NCBI GenBank assembly: GCA_009746045.1
Contig: RPFO01000041.1
Coordinates: 2,896,613 to 2,960,612, forward strand
Origin: Mesostigma viride
Lineage: Eukaryota; Streptophyta; Mesostigmatophyceae; Mesostigmatales; Mesostigmataceae
Length of the DNA: 64,000 nucleotides
Direction of reading: 5' to 3'
The position numbers were made by a program, and so were the translations under genes. A model generated the notes under the pieces. That model worked only from the letters and a program-made list of their open reading frames with translations. It was not told the origin of the DNA and searched no databases. Positions 22,664-33,272 of this stretch are shown piece after piece; the first letter of the stretch is position 1, and every line of letters starts with the position of its first letter.

Positions 22664-24228
22664 TTAACCCCTAAACCGTCCTCGTGCCGATTTTCGACTG
22701 CGAGTTTTTCTCATGCCTCACATTCGGCATGAGTTTGTGCGCCCTGTAGGGATTTGGCGGGAAGGTTTTGGCGGGAACCAACTAGACCACCGAAAAGATC
22801 TAGATTCACTCTATCCGTAGGACACTTGTCTGACCGTATTTGACCACCGTATCAGGGTGGAAACCCTGGTCAAAGTCAACAGGGTACCCTGGTGCATGCA
22901 GGTTTGGGCGGTAAAAAAAATTGACAAAAACGTACGAAAACGAAGGATGCGAAAAAAGGGGGGAGCGCGGACGTAGACATGGCGGACGAAATGCAGGCAG
23001 ATATACGGACTTTCAAGGTAAAGAAGGGCATTTTCATGGCAGTGCCTGTGGAAAAATTCGGACGAGACTGGGCGATAGAGCAGTATGGGGAAAAACACAG
23101 CGAGGTACGTTTGCCGGGCAAGGTAGTGACAGTGAACAGGTCCGGAGATGGTGCACGGTGCTATTTCCCGGACGACAAGCTCACGTACCCATTCACCCGT
23201 GAGCAGATTTTCATATATTCGTGCAGCTCAGATGAGCACGAAGCTCTAGTGAAAGAATGCGCAGCCAGGAAGGTCCCAACGGCAGGTAGCAGTGACGATG
23301 ATAGCGAGCAGGGCCAGGATAGCGATTCTGACGCCGGCGAGGACGACGACGACAAATCCGAGGATATCGAGCTGCCCACACCGGTCAAGCGACGCGAGCC
23401 GGGGAAGCGCGCTGTCGGCAACCCGAAGAAGAACCCAGCCATCAGCCACGCCCCGAAAAGGCGCCGTCAGACCAAGGCGGCGGCCAGCGAGAGCGTTGTC
23501 TCGGACGCTTCCGATGACGACTTTGTTTACCAGAAGGGTGCGGAGGGTCCGGTGCCGAGCGGTGAGGCTGAGCTCGATGATTCGTTTTTCCTAACGACAC
23601 TCCTGCCACTGAGGAGCCAGCCGAGACTGTCTGGAAATCTGGTTTCGGCAAGCCAGGTGTGTTTCCTTTTCCCGATACTCCGGTGCTGTCGCCGATGACG
23701 GGTACCGCCTGCTATCAAAACCTTTCCCCTGCCCAGCTCAAGTTTGGGCCCCTCGGGCTGTTCTCCCTTTTCTGGTCCCAACGTGATGTCGTGGCCAAGA
23801 TTGTCAAGGAGACCAACGACTATGCTGAGCTCAAGGGGGCGGGCAAGCCAGGTGAGCGTGAGTGGCACCCCTTAACAATGCATGAGATGGGCAAATTTCC
23901 GGGTGGAGCAGGTGCTGTGCCAACTGTGCTGCGCGCAAGGCCGGAAGCACAAGACCTCGGTCATGTGCGAGCACTGTGACATGGCGTTCTGCAGCAACAG
24001 CGAGCGGAACTGCTTCGGCCTCTTCCACTCCGGGCAGGTGGAGGGGCTGGACTTCAACGTGACGAAGCAGCGGGTATGGCAGCGCCTCTCCCAGCGTGGC
24101 GAATGCGCCAAGAATTTCAAGGGCGCCACTACCACGAGGGGGGCAGCAGCCACCACCCGGAAGCTCAAGGGGGTGGCGCGGCGCCGCCATCTCAGGGTGG
24201 AGCATGTCCGCCTGGGATATAGTCCTAC
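22664..24228 (+). mobile_element. piggyBac element G1, 5' part
   Basis: It starts TTAACCCCTAAACCGTC, the TIR matching 12625. It contains the transposase remnant at 22979-24228 and ends at CCTAC, where the B-family LTR begins. With 12625-13928 it forms one element that had been entered by A' before the inversion. Confidence 0.8.
22979..24228 (+). pseudogene. piggyBac transposase with catalytic core deleted (G1)
   Basis: The N-terminal region (MADEMQADI..) is followed by an acidic Ser/Asp stretch and a basic PKRRRQ segment. After a frameshift near 23590 comes the start of the DDE_Tnp_1_7 domain (LFSLFWSQRDVVAKIV, MHEMGKF). At about 23893 the sequence jumps directly to the C-terminal cysteine-rich finger (CQLCCAQGRKHK, CEHCDMAFC, CFGLFHSG). 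In comparison with G2 about 300 residues with all three catalytic Asp are missing. It is therefore non-autonomous. Whether the fused N- and C-terminal product is made is unknown. Confidence 0.85.
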
Positions 24229-24870
24229 AGTTAGAAAGAGCTCCCAACGTATGTGAGCTCTTGATCTTTCACAGCGCGTCTTAGCCAATGTTGCAAGGCA
24301 GCAACCTTAAATCTGTTCACCAGGCCACGACCACAATGGGCACTTCCACGACCAAGGTGGCACCCACGGTTCGTGCTTTCCGAGATAGCTGGTCATCCCC
24401 CATGACCAAGCTATATCCTTGCGTTGTTCCTCGTTCCCATCGGTGTGACGAGGCACGTGCAGGCATGCAAGCAAATCCTCAACGTCCACTGGCATCAGTG
24501 CAGAGCCAGGACGAACTGGATTTGCCTAGACTCTGCAACCTAGGAAGTACAGGACCTGTCACAAGCCTGCAAGGCCTAGTATCCTTGCAGACCTGTGCTA
24601 GCTCCAGTATTCCACCAGTCACAGGCTGCTGCTCCTCTGATCTACGTGGACCACAGTCACGTGATAACAGGCTAAGCCTGTGCAGGCACGGCCTGCCACG
24701 TGTCCTGTCCACTATACCAGAGGACTGCACCCTAGTCGGCCACGGATGGCTAGGACTTCGGGACTTGATATCTTTCTCGTCCCTTGTCTGTTTCAGGCGG
24801 TCAGCACGGCGTTGGAAAGGTCTTTCCAAACTGCATCCACTTAGCATATTGGTTGCCCAAAATGCTAACT
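24229..24870 (-). repeat. 3' LTR of B; right inversion breakpoint
   Basis: The LTR is AGTTAGAAAGAG..GCTAACT on the plus strand, matching 32068-32711 with scattered substitutions and small gaps. It lies in inverted orientation to 16296-16939. The polypurine tract CCTTTCTTCTTTT (plus strand) lies just beyond. Confidence 0.9.
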
Positions 24871-25879
24871 CCAACCCTTTCTTCTTTTGGAGCTGGACCA
24901 GCTTGAAACAAGCCTAACCTTGCTTGTGCCCACTCAGCCACAGACCGCTTGGTCCCTTGGGGTTGATCAGACCTGATAGGGCCCAGGGTCCTGCCTCCTT
25001 TTGGGAAACAACATATACGCCCTTGGACCAGGCTAGGTGTACTGGCCAGTGAATCAGAGGTCACCCCAGGTTATCCCCTGACCCCTTGGTCAGCTCCCAA
25101 CCTTTCCTTGGGAACTTGGTGTTAGATTAAAGTCAAGGCACATTACCTAGTCCAATGGCTGGGATTAAAGGATGCCAAGAACGTATTATTGTGAGTTCCT
25201 GATCTTTCACAGTTATCACAGGCGCCCGTTCTTATGGCGCCCGCCTTGGCCAGCCTTTCCCTTTTATGCTCAAAGAGACTCAGGTAGCACCTACAAATAC
25301 TGCCTTATTGGGGAGCCCATGTCTTCACTGGGTGTTAAGCCCAGGAATCACTCATGCCAGGCTGTGGCTCTGCTGGGGAATTGAACCCCACCCCAACCTC
25401 CAGGTTTATAGGTGACCTGGAACTTTACACAAGAGAAACATTACAACCATGAGAACAACATGAGAATGACATGACATGATTATGTTTTATTCAAGCATAT
25501 ATAACCCAGAATGTGGCTCCCTGGCAACCATGTTCCACATGGTCACACAACCAGGTTCTTTATTAGCAACAGGTTGGAAACAAGCACTAGAAAACATATA
25601 TACAGCAACCTGTAAGAACCAGCATTCGGGTTGCCCTTGCATGGCCTAACTGTTTGAGGCCAAAGGCGTCGACTTAAGTCCTGGCGACTCTTCTGAACCC
25701 CATGGGGAGGGCCAGGCATGATTCTCAGCTGGTAGGAGTGACATTCCACACCAACTCCTGTCCAGGAGGGTGTACCTAACCCTGAAGGACCGGCTGTCAA
25801 CCAGTAAGCACCAGTCACCACTTGGTACTTTGGTCAAGCAGCCCACTGGGGACACCCAAGCTGAAGCAAGGCCTGGTCT
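24871..25879 (-). promoter_or_regulatory. B 3' UTR with hairpin and PBS-complement
   Basis: On the minus strand this 1-kb tail has AATAAA (25558-25563), a GGCGCC hairpin (25221-25242), ACAATAATACG (25182-25192, exactly complementary to the 11 bases after the 5' LTR) and the polypurine tract AAGAAAGGGTTGG next to the LTR. Confidence 0.65.
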
Positions 25880-27496
25880 CTATGGCCGCCCGTGTAAGGG
25901 GTCCATGAGCCCACGGAGCAGGGGGTACTGCCTCTCCGCCTTCTCCTCCAGCTTGGTGAGGGCATCTGCAGGGTTGTCCACACCAGGCACATGTTCAATG
26001 TGAGCTAGGTAGGACATCTCCTTGAGCAACAAGTAGTCAAGGTCCCTGCTCCTGGCCAGCTGCCTGTGCACAAATTGCACCATGCCCATGCTATCAGTCC
26101 TCACCAGTGTGTGCAGCTGCAACCTACAGGAAGCCACTTGACATAGCTGGTAGAAGAGCTCCCTCAAGTAAAGAGCAGTATGCAGCCCTTCACAGATTGC
26201 CCTGCACTCAGCAATATCACTGCTGGGTGTAACCCTGTTCTGCAACCGACTGTACCAGGTAACAAGTGAGGTGTGATCTTGCTCCAGGGTAACTAATGCT
26301 GCTGCCCTGCCCCTGACCTCTGTGACCTTCCTATTATCCATAGAACTGTCCACATAGAGAACCATGTCAAGGGGCTTGTACAAATCCACAGGACCCAGTA
26401 TGAGAGGGGGAGACATCATGACAGCCTGCACCACACTCTCAGCACCCACCTCAACCAGCTGGGAATCAGTAAGTCGACTCAAAACCAGCAAGTCAGGGGC
26501 ACATATACTTGCAAGCCATGCCAGCATGCCCCTGATGGTAGCACACCTAGCCTGCGTGATGGGCTCCTGCAATGCATCTACAATCTGCTGTGGGTAGTCC
26601 TTACCACCCTCCATCCTGATGAACCACGAGCCCTTGGCTTGGAACAACGTAGCCTGCATGCCACAGAAGACCATAGGCTCATTCTCCACCATGTGCTGTA
26701 TCTTACCCAGCTCAAACCGCTTCTGGATCTTAGCCAAGACAGCCTCAACCCAGTCTGGTGGACCTATGAGATGCAGGTCATCACCATGCAGTGAGGCAAA
26801 GACAGGAAGGCCATTGTGGGACCCTTGGAACAAACAGGGATCCACTGGAGACACAGAAAACCCACAAGTATTCTTCAAGAATTTCTCTAGGCTCTTTCTC
26901 CAGATAATGGGACTGGACCTGAGACCTTCCAACCCTTTCAGAATTCTCAGGTACCTGGCCTTTATCTCTGCTCTCCATACAGCAGGTACAGTCACAAAGA
27001 AAGGAGGGATATCTCTCCAAGTCTGCCTAGCCTGATCTTGGTCACCCTTGAGAAAAGCCCTCTTGAAATCAATCAGCACAGAGCTATAGGGCACACCCTT
27101 AACCAGAAAAGACAGAAATATACACAGCAGAATCCTCCACGTGTCATGCAGCATCCCTGGAGTATAGAGCTCCTCATCTAACAACTGGCCAGTGCCATGA
27201 TACTCGGTTACAACTGGTCTGACATGTGGCACCTGGACACCATCTACCTCCTTGAGCTTGAGGACAAACATCAATCTGAGCAGCTGGTGAACTTCTGGCA
27301 GCTCATCCACAGGTTCTGCACAGTTGGAAACTATCCACTCATGCCCAGAAGCAACAAAGCCAAGAGTCCATGCCTTAGCCATCTTGGGGCTCTGCATCAT
27401 CTCGACTAGCTGGCGCCAGGGAATAGGACTGTGAGCAGCTATCTGGTACCTGTTTACCCCTAACTGCCGTGGATCAAAGGTGGTTGGGATTATCAA
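25880..27496 (-). pseudogene. element B reverse transcriptase and RNase H
   Basis: This 538-codon segment continues pol in a new frame. RT spans roughly residues 60-330, with VLIDFKRAFLKGD (first catalytic Asp) and SLHGDDLHLIG (the usual YVDD box replaced by HGDD). The RNase H part begins at LYVDSSMD and includes SSDIAECRAI, RTDSMGMVQF and VDNPADALTKL. All show copia affinity. It ends HGRP. It has no start of its own, because in an intact element it would be part of gag-pol. Confidence 0.9.
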
Positions 27497-27507
27497 CAGG
27501 TCCTCAG

Positions 27508-28251
27508 CTATGGGCTCCTGACCTTGAGGACCCTCAGCTGGCTGACTCCTAACAGCCTTACCGCCACTGCAAGACCCTGGGAATAGTGATATCTTTCAAG
27601 GGGGAGGCTGCCCCTGCCTTCTAGTGCCAACTCATCAGAGGTCAAAGTAACCCCTGGCATGCACAAGAAGTTCTGACCCAGAATGGCAGGCCCCTGATAG
27701 CCCTCTACCACACAGAACGTGGTGGGCACCCCTAAGATAGGCACACTCACTTCCCCAAGGATCTTCATGGACACCTTTCCTGAGAAATCAGACACAGCAA
27801 GGCAACTGGGATGGGACATCTGTAAGCCTACAGCATCCTCTTCCCTGATGACAGACACCTGTGAGTTGGTATCTACCTCCATTGTAGCTGCCCAGCACGA
27901 CCCCCACCCCGTGAGCTTGGATACCTTGGGATCATGTTTGCTGCGCATGAGTGCTCGGATGACGTCCGCCATGAGAGGCCCCCGGGCCTTAGGTGGCTGC
28001 CCCGTCCCCTCTGGCCTTGTGACAGTTGCTTCAGCAGCCTCCTCCTGCTCGTCATCTTCCAGCAGGGACAGACCATCATCCACCACCAGAGGATTGTTAG
28101 CTGCTGCTGCCTGGCTCTGGCCTGGCTCCTCAACCCAGCTGGGAGGGCCTGGCCCGTCTGCAGGCCAGATTGCATGTGGCCTTCTTCCTTGACATGAGCC
28201 CAGGACAACCTGTACACGTGCCTTGGATCCTTTTCCAAAGCCACCAGGCAA
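27508..28251 (-). pseudogene. element B protease-like domain
   Basis: After an acidic linker (LLEDDEQEEAAE) the frame carries LTGWGSCWAATMEVDTNSQV, then ILGEVSVPILG, FCVVEGYQGPAILGQNFLC. The Asp-Thr-X motif, the hydrophobic strands and the ILGxxFL flap-side motif are those of retropepsins, but Gly is replaced by Asn. The domain lies between integrase and RT. Its boundaries with both neighbours are frameshifts (near 28180 and 27505). Confidence 0.8.
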
Positions 28252-29195
28252 GATCTGTTAGCTTCCTCCACACGAGTGACAACCCCATCCTGCCACTTCC
28301 CCCGCTTGCCTGGAATAGATGGTTCCTTCCACATCCTGACCTTCAGCCCCACCTGAGGCCTCAGCACATTCCAGTTCTTGTCCTTACGTCTCAGCTGGGC
28401 AAATAACCTATCTGCCTTCCTAAGACTGGCCTGCACCACGTTCTCAGGCAACAAGCTATACTGCAGGGCCAGGGGAGAGACAGCCACACCATCAAAGTAA
28501 TAGTTAACCCTGTGGTTCAGCTGCTCTTCTATCCCCTTACACCAGGCTGCCCTCTCTAAGGCAGATGCCACAAGTGGCACTGACTCTGCTGCTAGCACCA
28601 CTGTCTTCACTTCACGTATGGATCTCTCTACAGCCCCTTGCTGCCCATGACTCTCCCTGGGGACTACTACCAGCTTACAAGGCAGCTGGTCCTGATGCTT
28701 GAGCAAACAGTCAAACTGCAAGTCTGCCTGCACACTCTTGCACACCCCAAAGCCTGGGATCAGGGCCTTCATACCCAACAACAAGTGGTGCTCCTGCATA
28801 CCAGGCAGAACGTCTATCAGCCTGTATCTGCTGAACCTGTCCACCCCCACCAATATATACAAGCCCCTGATATGCTGGATATCCATCTGGATGTCGCCAC
28901 GCTCCCTAGCAGGCTCCCTAGCATGGGACTGAGGTGGGTGAACAGCATTCTCCTGGCAACCACAGTTCTCAGCAGCAGCCTGGCAAGCCTCCCACAAAGG
29001 CTCCCTACCTAGCTTCCAAGCAAACATTGCTGCCTGCCCAGAATGCCCAAACATATGATGCAATCTATGGCCAGCCTCAGCATAGCTCAGCACTCTCTCA
29101 GTACTGACCTGGCGAGACGTCTGAACCGTGTGTGGGGACACATGATCCACTCCTGAGGTTCCAGGGCTTCCCTGCAGGCCGTCCTGACGCCCCAA
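28160..29195 (-). pseudogene. element B integrase
   Basis: The order is a zinc-binding HHCC-like region (LHHMFGH .. CGC), a catalytic core with Asp (QMDIQHIRG), Asp (VQADLQFD) and Glu (GAVERSIREVK), then a basic C-terminal segment (VRMWKEPSIPGKRGKW, HVYRLSWAHVK). The spacing between the second Asp and Glu is 31 residues. A frameshift separates it from the upstream linker (29087-29401) and another from the protease-like frame. Confidence 0.88.
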
Positions 29196-29197
29196 GT

Positions 29198-29401
29198 CAG
29201 GCCTGCACCCTGGACCGCTCCAGGCCCTTCCAGCAAGGTCCCTTGGCCCTCCAGGCCAGCACCTGCTGGAGACCCACCACCTGCATGAGGCATAGGGAAT
29301 TCAGCTGCAGCATTGTTATTGCAATCCAGTGGAAGAACAACATCTTTACACCCTTGGTGCTGCACAAGGGGCACACCCCCGTCCTTATGTACATCCAGCA
29401 C
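29198..29401 (-). pseudogene. element B gag-pol linker
   Basis: The open frame (MLDVHKDGGVPLVQHQ..) corresponds to the start of pol in element C (NGGVPLVQQQ). It is Gly/Pro/Ala-rich. Compared with C, one base is missing just after the gag stop, so gag and pol are out of frame here. It meets the integrase frame at about 29195. Confidence 0.7.
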
Positions 29402-29445
29402 ACCTTCCCCAAGGGGTGATTGACTATTTACAGGGGATGATGTAG

Positions 29446-30801
29446 CTAGTCACTGCTGCCCAGACTGGCCTCCTGCCCCAGCAGGCTTGGCCTTCCTGTC
29501 AGGACACTCACGACGCCAGTGACCTTCCTTGCCACACACAAAACATGCTCCACCCTTCTTCCCAGACCCAGCCCCACCCTTGCCAGGCTTCCCCTGGCCT
29601 CCCTGAGGCTGCCCACCCTGCTTGCCCTGGTTGCCTTGAGCTTGGCCCTTGCCTTGCCCTTGGCCACCCTTACCCTGCTGACCACCAGCTTGCTGGCCCC
29701 CAACCCCTCCTTGGGGACCTGCACCCTTGCCACCCTGAGCCCCTGCCTCTGGCGCCTGAAGCGCTTACGCTTGTTGGGCCTTGCCCCATCACGGGCTGGG
29801 TACCCGGGGACATCACCTTGGCCCTGCACAGCGGAGGTGGCATTGCTGCCATGGGACTGGATAGCCTTGCAGGCAGGTTCTGGCTTCCTTATGCTGAGGA
29901 TTACAAGCTCCAGAGCACGCAAGGAGCCATCAGTCTGGTTAAGAAACATGCGGGCACCGTTCCTCCCATCCACACTCAAACCCATACGGTCCAGGAAATA
30001 GTCTGCCAAGGCCCTATCTGTGACCAGGAAGCCATACTTGGCCCCCTTGTCCCTGATACGGTTGAGCCTAGCCCATTCCTCTGCCACAGGGCCCACTATC
30101 TCAAAGGTGTCATACTGTGCTTGTAGTAGTTGGTGAGGTTGAGAACCTTGTCAGAGAACTCTCCCTCAACCCTTCCAGGAACTGTGCCCAGGTTAGCTTA
30201 TCCTTGACAGCAGTCCTAGCCTTCTCCCTGACACGCTCTGACGAGTCCCTGTTGCACGTGGACGAGTGAAACACTTGCACTAGGTTGACAGTGGGGTCCA
30301 CGGAGAACACAACAAGCTCCATGTCCTCTAGCCACTTGTCCAAAGCTTCCTGTGCTAGTGGTGGGTTAAGAGGCTTTTGTCCATTCATAACAGTGACAGC
30401 ACTCATGTGAGGTCTCGACCCTGGCAGCGCCTTCACTGGCTCCACCACAGCGGGTGTCACAACAACAGCACCACTTGGTCCAGCAGGCACAGGGGAGAGC
30501 ACATCCACATGAGGCCTCTTACCATTGCCGTCAGCAGAGGGGTCCCTCTTACGCTTCTCCACGGCAGGTTGCCCATTCGCCACCGTTATTGCATCAGATG
30601 CCCCCAGCGCCCGCGCCTTGCGCGCCTCCTCCACCGAGTCTTCGTGTCGCCTCTTGCTCCCTGGTCGCTTTCCCCCATCGCCGTCGCTGGCTGGGATCGC
30701 CTCTCCCACCAGCGCCTCCTTGCCCTTCCCAGGCTCCTGGCTCTCTCCAGCCGGTGCCCCTCCTCGCCCTTGTCGCCGTCGCCCGGTTTGCCACGAGGCA
30801 T
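29446..30801 (-). pseudogene. element B gag
   Basis: Gag starts at ATG 30801 (MPRGKPGDGD), 54 bases after the ORF0 stop. The coding signal then shifts frame near 30770, reads through EARKARALGASDAI and the helical Gag core (LDKWLEDMELVVFSVDPTVN, FLEGL), shifts again near 30115 and ends in a Gly/Lys/Gln-rich tail with a degraded zinc knuckle (CVARKVTG remnant) and a TAG stop at 29446. The same core in C (59815-60623) has no such breaks. Confidence 0.8.
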
Positions 30802-30854
30802 TATATACAAGTGGGGACACAACAATAAAGGCGAAGGAAAAAGGAAGAACTGAC

Positions 30855-32042
30855 TCAAGCACTGGCGTCGCTGGGGGATGCCGTGGGCACCGTCCCAGCT
30901 ACTGACTCAGCACCTGCTTGGTTCGCTGCCTCCAGCTCTCGCTCTTGAGCAGTGGCTGCGATGGGCGTCTCTGGCCGCTCCTCGTCGCTGCCAGCGGCGT
31001 CCTCCCCGTCGGCGTAGGGTCCAAACACTCTGCTAACGGGTCGCCCGTCTGCAGACTTCTCCACTGGGATCCGGGGCTCGCTCCCACTCGAGCGATCCCA
31101 CTCAAGGTTCCTCACCCACCGCGTTCCACCACCCCGCTTGTCGTTGCAAGCCCCACGACCACCGTAGTCGTGTTCGGGCTCTTGCGGGACGTGCAGCTCA
31201 GCACGACGTCGTGCAGCGTACCCTTCTGTGGTACCGTCGCCTTGATCTATCTGCTGAGATGAACGTTCGATGATCCCCTCTGGCTGATCAACGAATTGGT
31301 AATGGAAGTCTTCTGGCGTTACCTCCCGACCCGTGATGACCTCGACCACTGGATCGTGTGCGTCTGGTTCCGCCGCCCGCGGTGTGTCGAGTGTTGACCA
31401 AATCCCAAATGGTCGTGTGGTTATCACCCACCGGTCTGCGTTACCCCGTGACTCCTGCAAAAGAATGTTCACGAGGTGTTCGCACGTTTGTGAAACCACC
31501 TCCGCCGACGACCAGGGGTTGTCGACTTCGCGCGCCTGCGCTTGCCTGATCACGTCCGGGACTTCAACTCCCGCGCCCAGCACAGACGTTGCCACCTGAT
31601 GGTTGAACAGTCGCGCTGCTCCCAGTCCAATGGCCACGATCTGGCCCAGTGCCTCCCGCGCCAAATCCAGCTGCGACACGGTCACGTGCCCGCCCTGGTG
31701 AGCCACCTCCAGACCGTAAATGGTCGAGGACAGCTCGTCCCGTATTGACACAAACTTTTCGACGGCCTCTCGCGACAATTCGCCGGGAGCTGTCGAAGCC
31801 TCAATCTGCATCACAATGGGGTCGCTCGCCGCCGGCCCTGCTGCAGTTCCGCAAACTGCTACCCAACCTTTCTTCGCCAGCCCCCTTGCCAGGTACGCCG
31901 CCTGGACGAAGGTTGATGCGGTGCTCGGATGAGCGTAGGGATGAAAAGGTCGTGATCGCTCCGGGGCTCCTACCCGAAGCTGCGGCTGCGAGCTCTGGCT
32001 TTGCGAAGGCTCAATGGCCTGTTCCCTCGGCACGTTGGACAT
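30855..32042 (-). CDS. element B ORF0, conserved protein of unknown function
   Basis: An intact frame of about 395 residues runs from ATG 32042 (MSNVPREQAIEP) to 30855. It lies between the LTR and gag. It is homologous to ORF0 of element C: shared blocks are TFVQAAYLARGLAKKGWVAV, DLAREALGQIVA, ARLFNHQVAT, NPWSSAEV, DGRPVSRV. Conservation between two diverged elements argues for a function needed for the cycle, possibly structural or RNA-related. I see no catalytic motif or membrane segment. The last third is charged and rich in Glu/Arg. Confidence 0.8.
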   Translation of the reverse strand: MSNVPREQAIEPSQSQSSQPQLRVGAPERSRPFHPYAHPSTASTFVQAAYLARGLAKKGWVAVCGTAAGPAASDPIVMQIEASTAPGELSREAVEKFVSIRDELSSTIYGLEVAHQGGHVTVSQLDLAREALGQIVAIGLGAARLFNHQVATSVLGAGVEVPDVIRQAQAREVDNPWSSAEVVSQTCEHLVNILLQESRGNADRWVITTRPFGIWSTLDTPRAAEPDAHDPVVEVITGREVTPEDFHYQFVDQPEGIIERSSQQIDQGDGTTEGYAARRRAELHVPQEPEHDYGGRGACNDKRGGGTRWVRNLEWDRSSGSEPRIPVEKSADGRPVSRVFGPYADGEDAAGSDEERPETPIAATAQERELEAANQAGAESVAGTVPTASPSDASA

Positions 32043-32056
32043 GAAGAAGTAAGGAG

Positions 32057-32067
32057 ACAATAATACG
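32057..32067 (-). promoter_or_regulatory. putative primer-binding site of B
   Basis: On the minus strand CGTATTATTGT abuts the 5' LTR. It is exactly complementary over 11 bases to ACAATAATACG in the 3' UTR (25182-25192) and lacks TGG. Confidence 0.55.
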
Positions 32068-32711
32068 AGTTAGAAAGAGCTCCCAACGTATGTGAGCTCT
32101 TGATCTTTCACAGCGCGTCTTAGCCAATGTTGCAAGGCAGCAACCTTAAATCTGTTCACCAGGCCACGACCACAATGGGCACTTCCACGACCAAGGTGGC
32201 ACCCACGGTTCGTGCTTTCCGAGATAGCTGGTCATCCCCCATGACCAAGCTATATCCTTTGCGTTGTTCCTCGTTCCCATCGGCGTGACGAGGCACGTGC
32301 AGGCGTGCAAGCAAATCCTCAACGTCCACTGGCATCAGTGCAGAGCCAGGACGAACTGGATTTGCCTAGACTCTGCAACCTAGGAAGTACAGGACCTGTC
32401 ACAAGCCTGCAAGGCCTAGTATCCTTGCAGACCTGTGCCAGCTCCAGTATTCCACCAGTCACAGGCTGCTGCTCCTCTGATCTACGTGGACCACAGTCAC
32501 GTGATAATCAGGCTAAGCCTGTGCAGGCACGGCCTGCCACGTGTCCTGTCCACTACACCAGAGGACTGCACCCAAGTCGGCCACGGATGGCTAGGACTTC
32601 GGGACTTGATATCTTTCTCGTCCCTTGTCTGTTTCAGGCGGTCAGCACGGCGTTGGGAAGGTCTTTCCAAACTGCATCCACTTAGCATATTGGTTGCCCA
32701 AAATGCTAACT
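32068..32711 (-). repeat. 5' LTR of B
   Basis: On the minus strand it starts AGTTAGCATTTTGGG and ends CTTTCTAACT. The right flank is ACTAC (32712-32716). Confidence 0.9.
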
Positions 32712-33272
32712 ACTACTCGCACACTGCGTGGCTTTATATACTCTGCGCCGGCCCAGTGGCAGTTCACGCCAATTCGAGAAGTTTCCAGCGCAATGGAGAA
32801 GTCCGTGTCAGACGCTGAAGTACTTCCAGAAACTGCGGTCCAGAACAGCCCAGTGCAGGCGGAGCGCGTTGTCGCCGCCAGCATACCAGGTGATACTGGT
32901 GCTAGTAACCAAAGTCCGGCGACCAGACCAAAGGCGCGGCGCATGAACGCTGCCAGCCTAACTGAGGGGGAACAAATTCGTGACGCGAGGGCGAAATCGA
33001 CCAAGCTGCAAAATTTTTCCAAGTCCTGGACTGCCAAGTCCGGTGCTGGCGCGAGGCCTCGAGCGAGCCGACAACGACGTGGACAGCGACCTGTCAGCCA
33101 CAGTGCTGTCAAGCACCAACGGTCAACTCAGGTGCAAAATGCTGCCAGGGTATCACGTCGGTCAGTTGACGGTGTTCGGCCAGGCTATGGCATTTGCAAC
33201 TGCGCTAGCTGCAACGACCCTTGGAAATTGTCGCCCAGGATGCACAGACCCCACTCCTCAAGGTTGCCCTAA
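32712..33272 (+). pseudogene. element E ORF, second part
   Basis: After removal of B and one ACTAC copy, the frame from 16940 continues here (LLGTTTRTLRGF..) to a stop at 33272. The 185 residues are Ala/Ser/Arg-rich with no domain recognised and a final Cys cluster (CNCASC). It replaces the integrase-RT part expected of Ty1/copia, so E is a gag-protease element with an unexplained C-terminal extension. Confidence 0.7.

Larger units (their letters stand above)
16940..24228. other. inverted segment between LTRs of A' and B
   Basis: Four features become consistent only if this segment is flipped back. (1) Flanks of A' become GTAGG/GTAGG and of B become ACTAC/ACTAC. (2) The G1 TIRs become inverted and its halves rejoin. 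(3) Element A gag (now + strand) lines up with its integrase (- strand). (4) E gag-protease reads in frame into 32712-33272, and the E LTRs become direct repeats flanked by TACAT. Confidence 0.85.
24229..32711 (-). mobile_element. element B: full-length copia-like retrotransposon with IN-PR-RT-RH order
   Basis: It is bounded by LTRs 24229-24870 (3') and 32068-32711 (5'). In element orientation it runs LTR, putative primer site, ORF0, gag, linker, integrase, protease-like, RT, RNase H, 3' UTR, polypurine tract, LTR. Flanks are CCTAC and ACTAC, differing because of the inversion with A'. It sits inside the reading frame of element E. Several frameshifts disable gag-pol. Confidence 0.92.

Noticed and set aside
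24229-24917. Long open frame across the B LTR (also at 14000, 16300, 32300)
   Set aside because: It recurs in every LTR copy on either strand, has no domain, and overlaps the LTR exactly.
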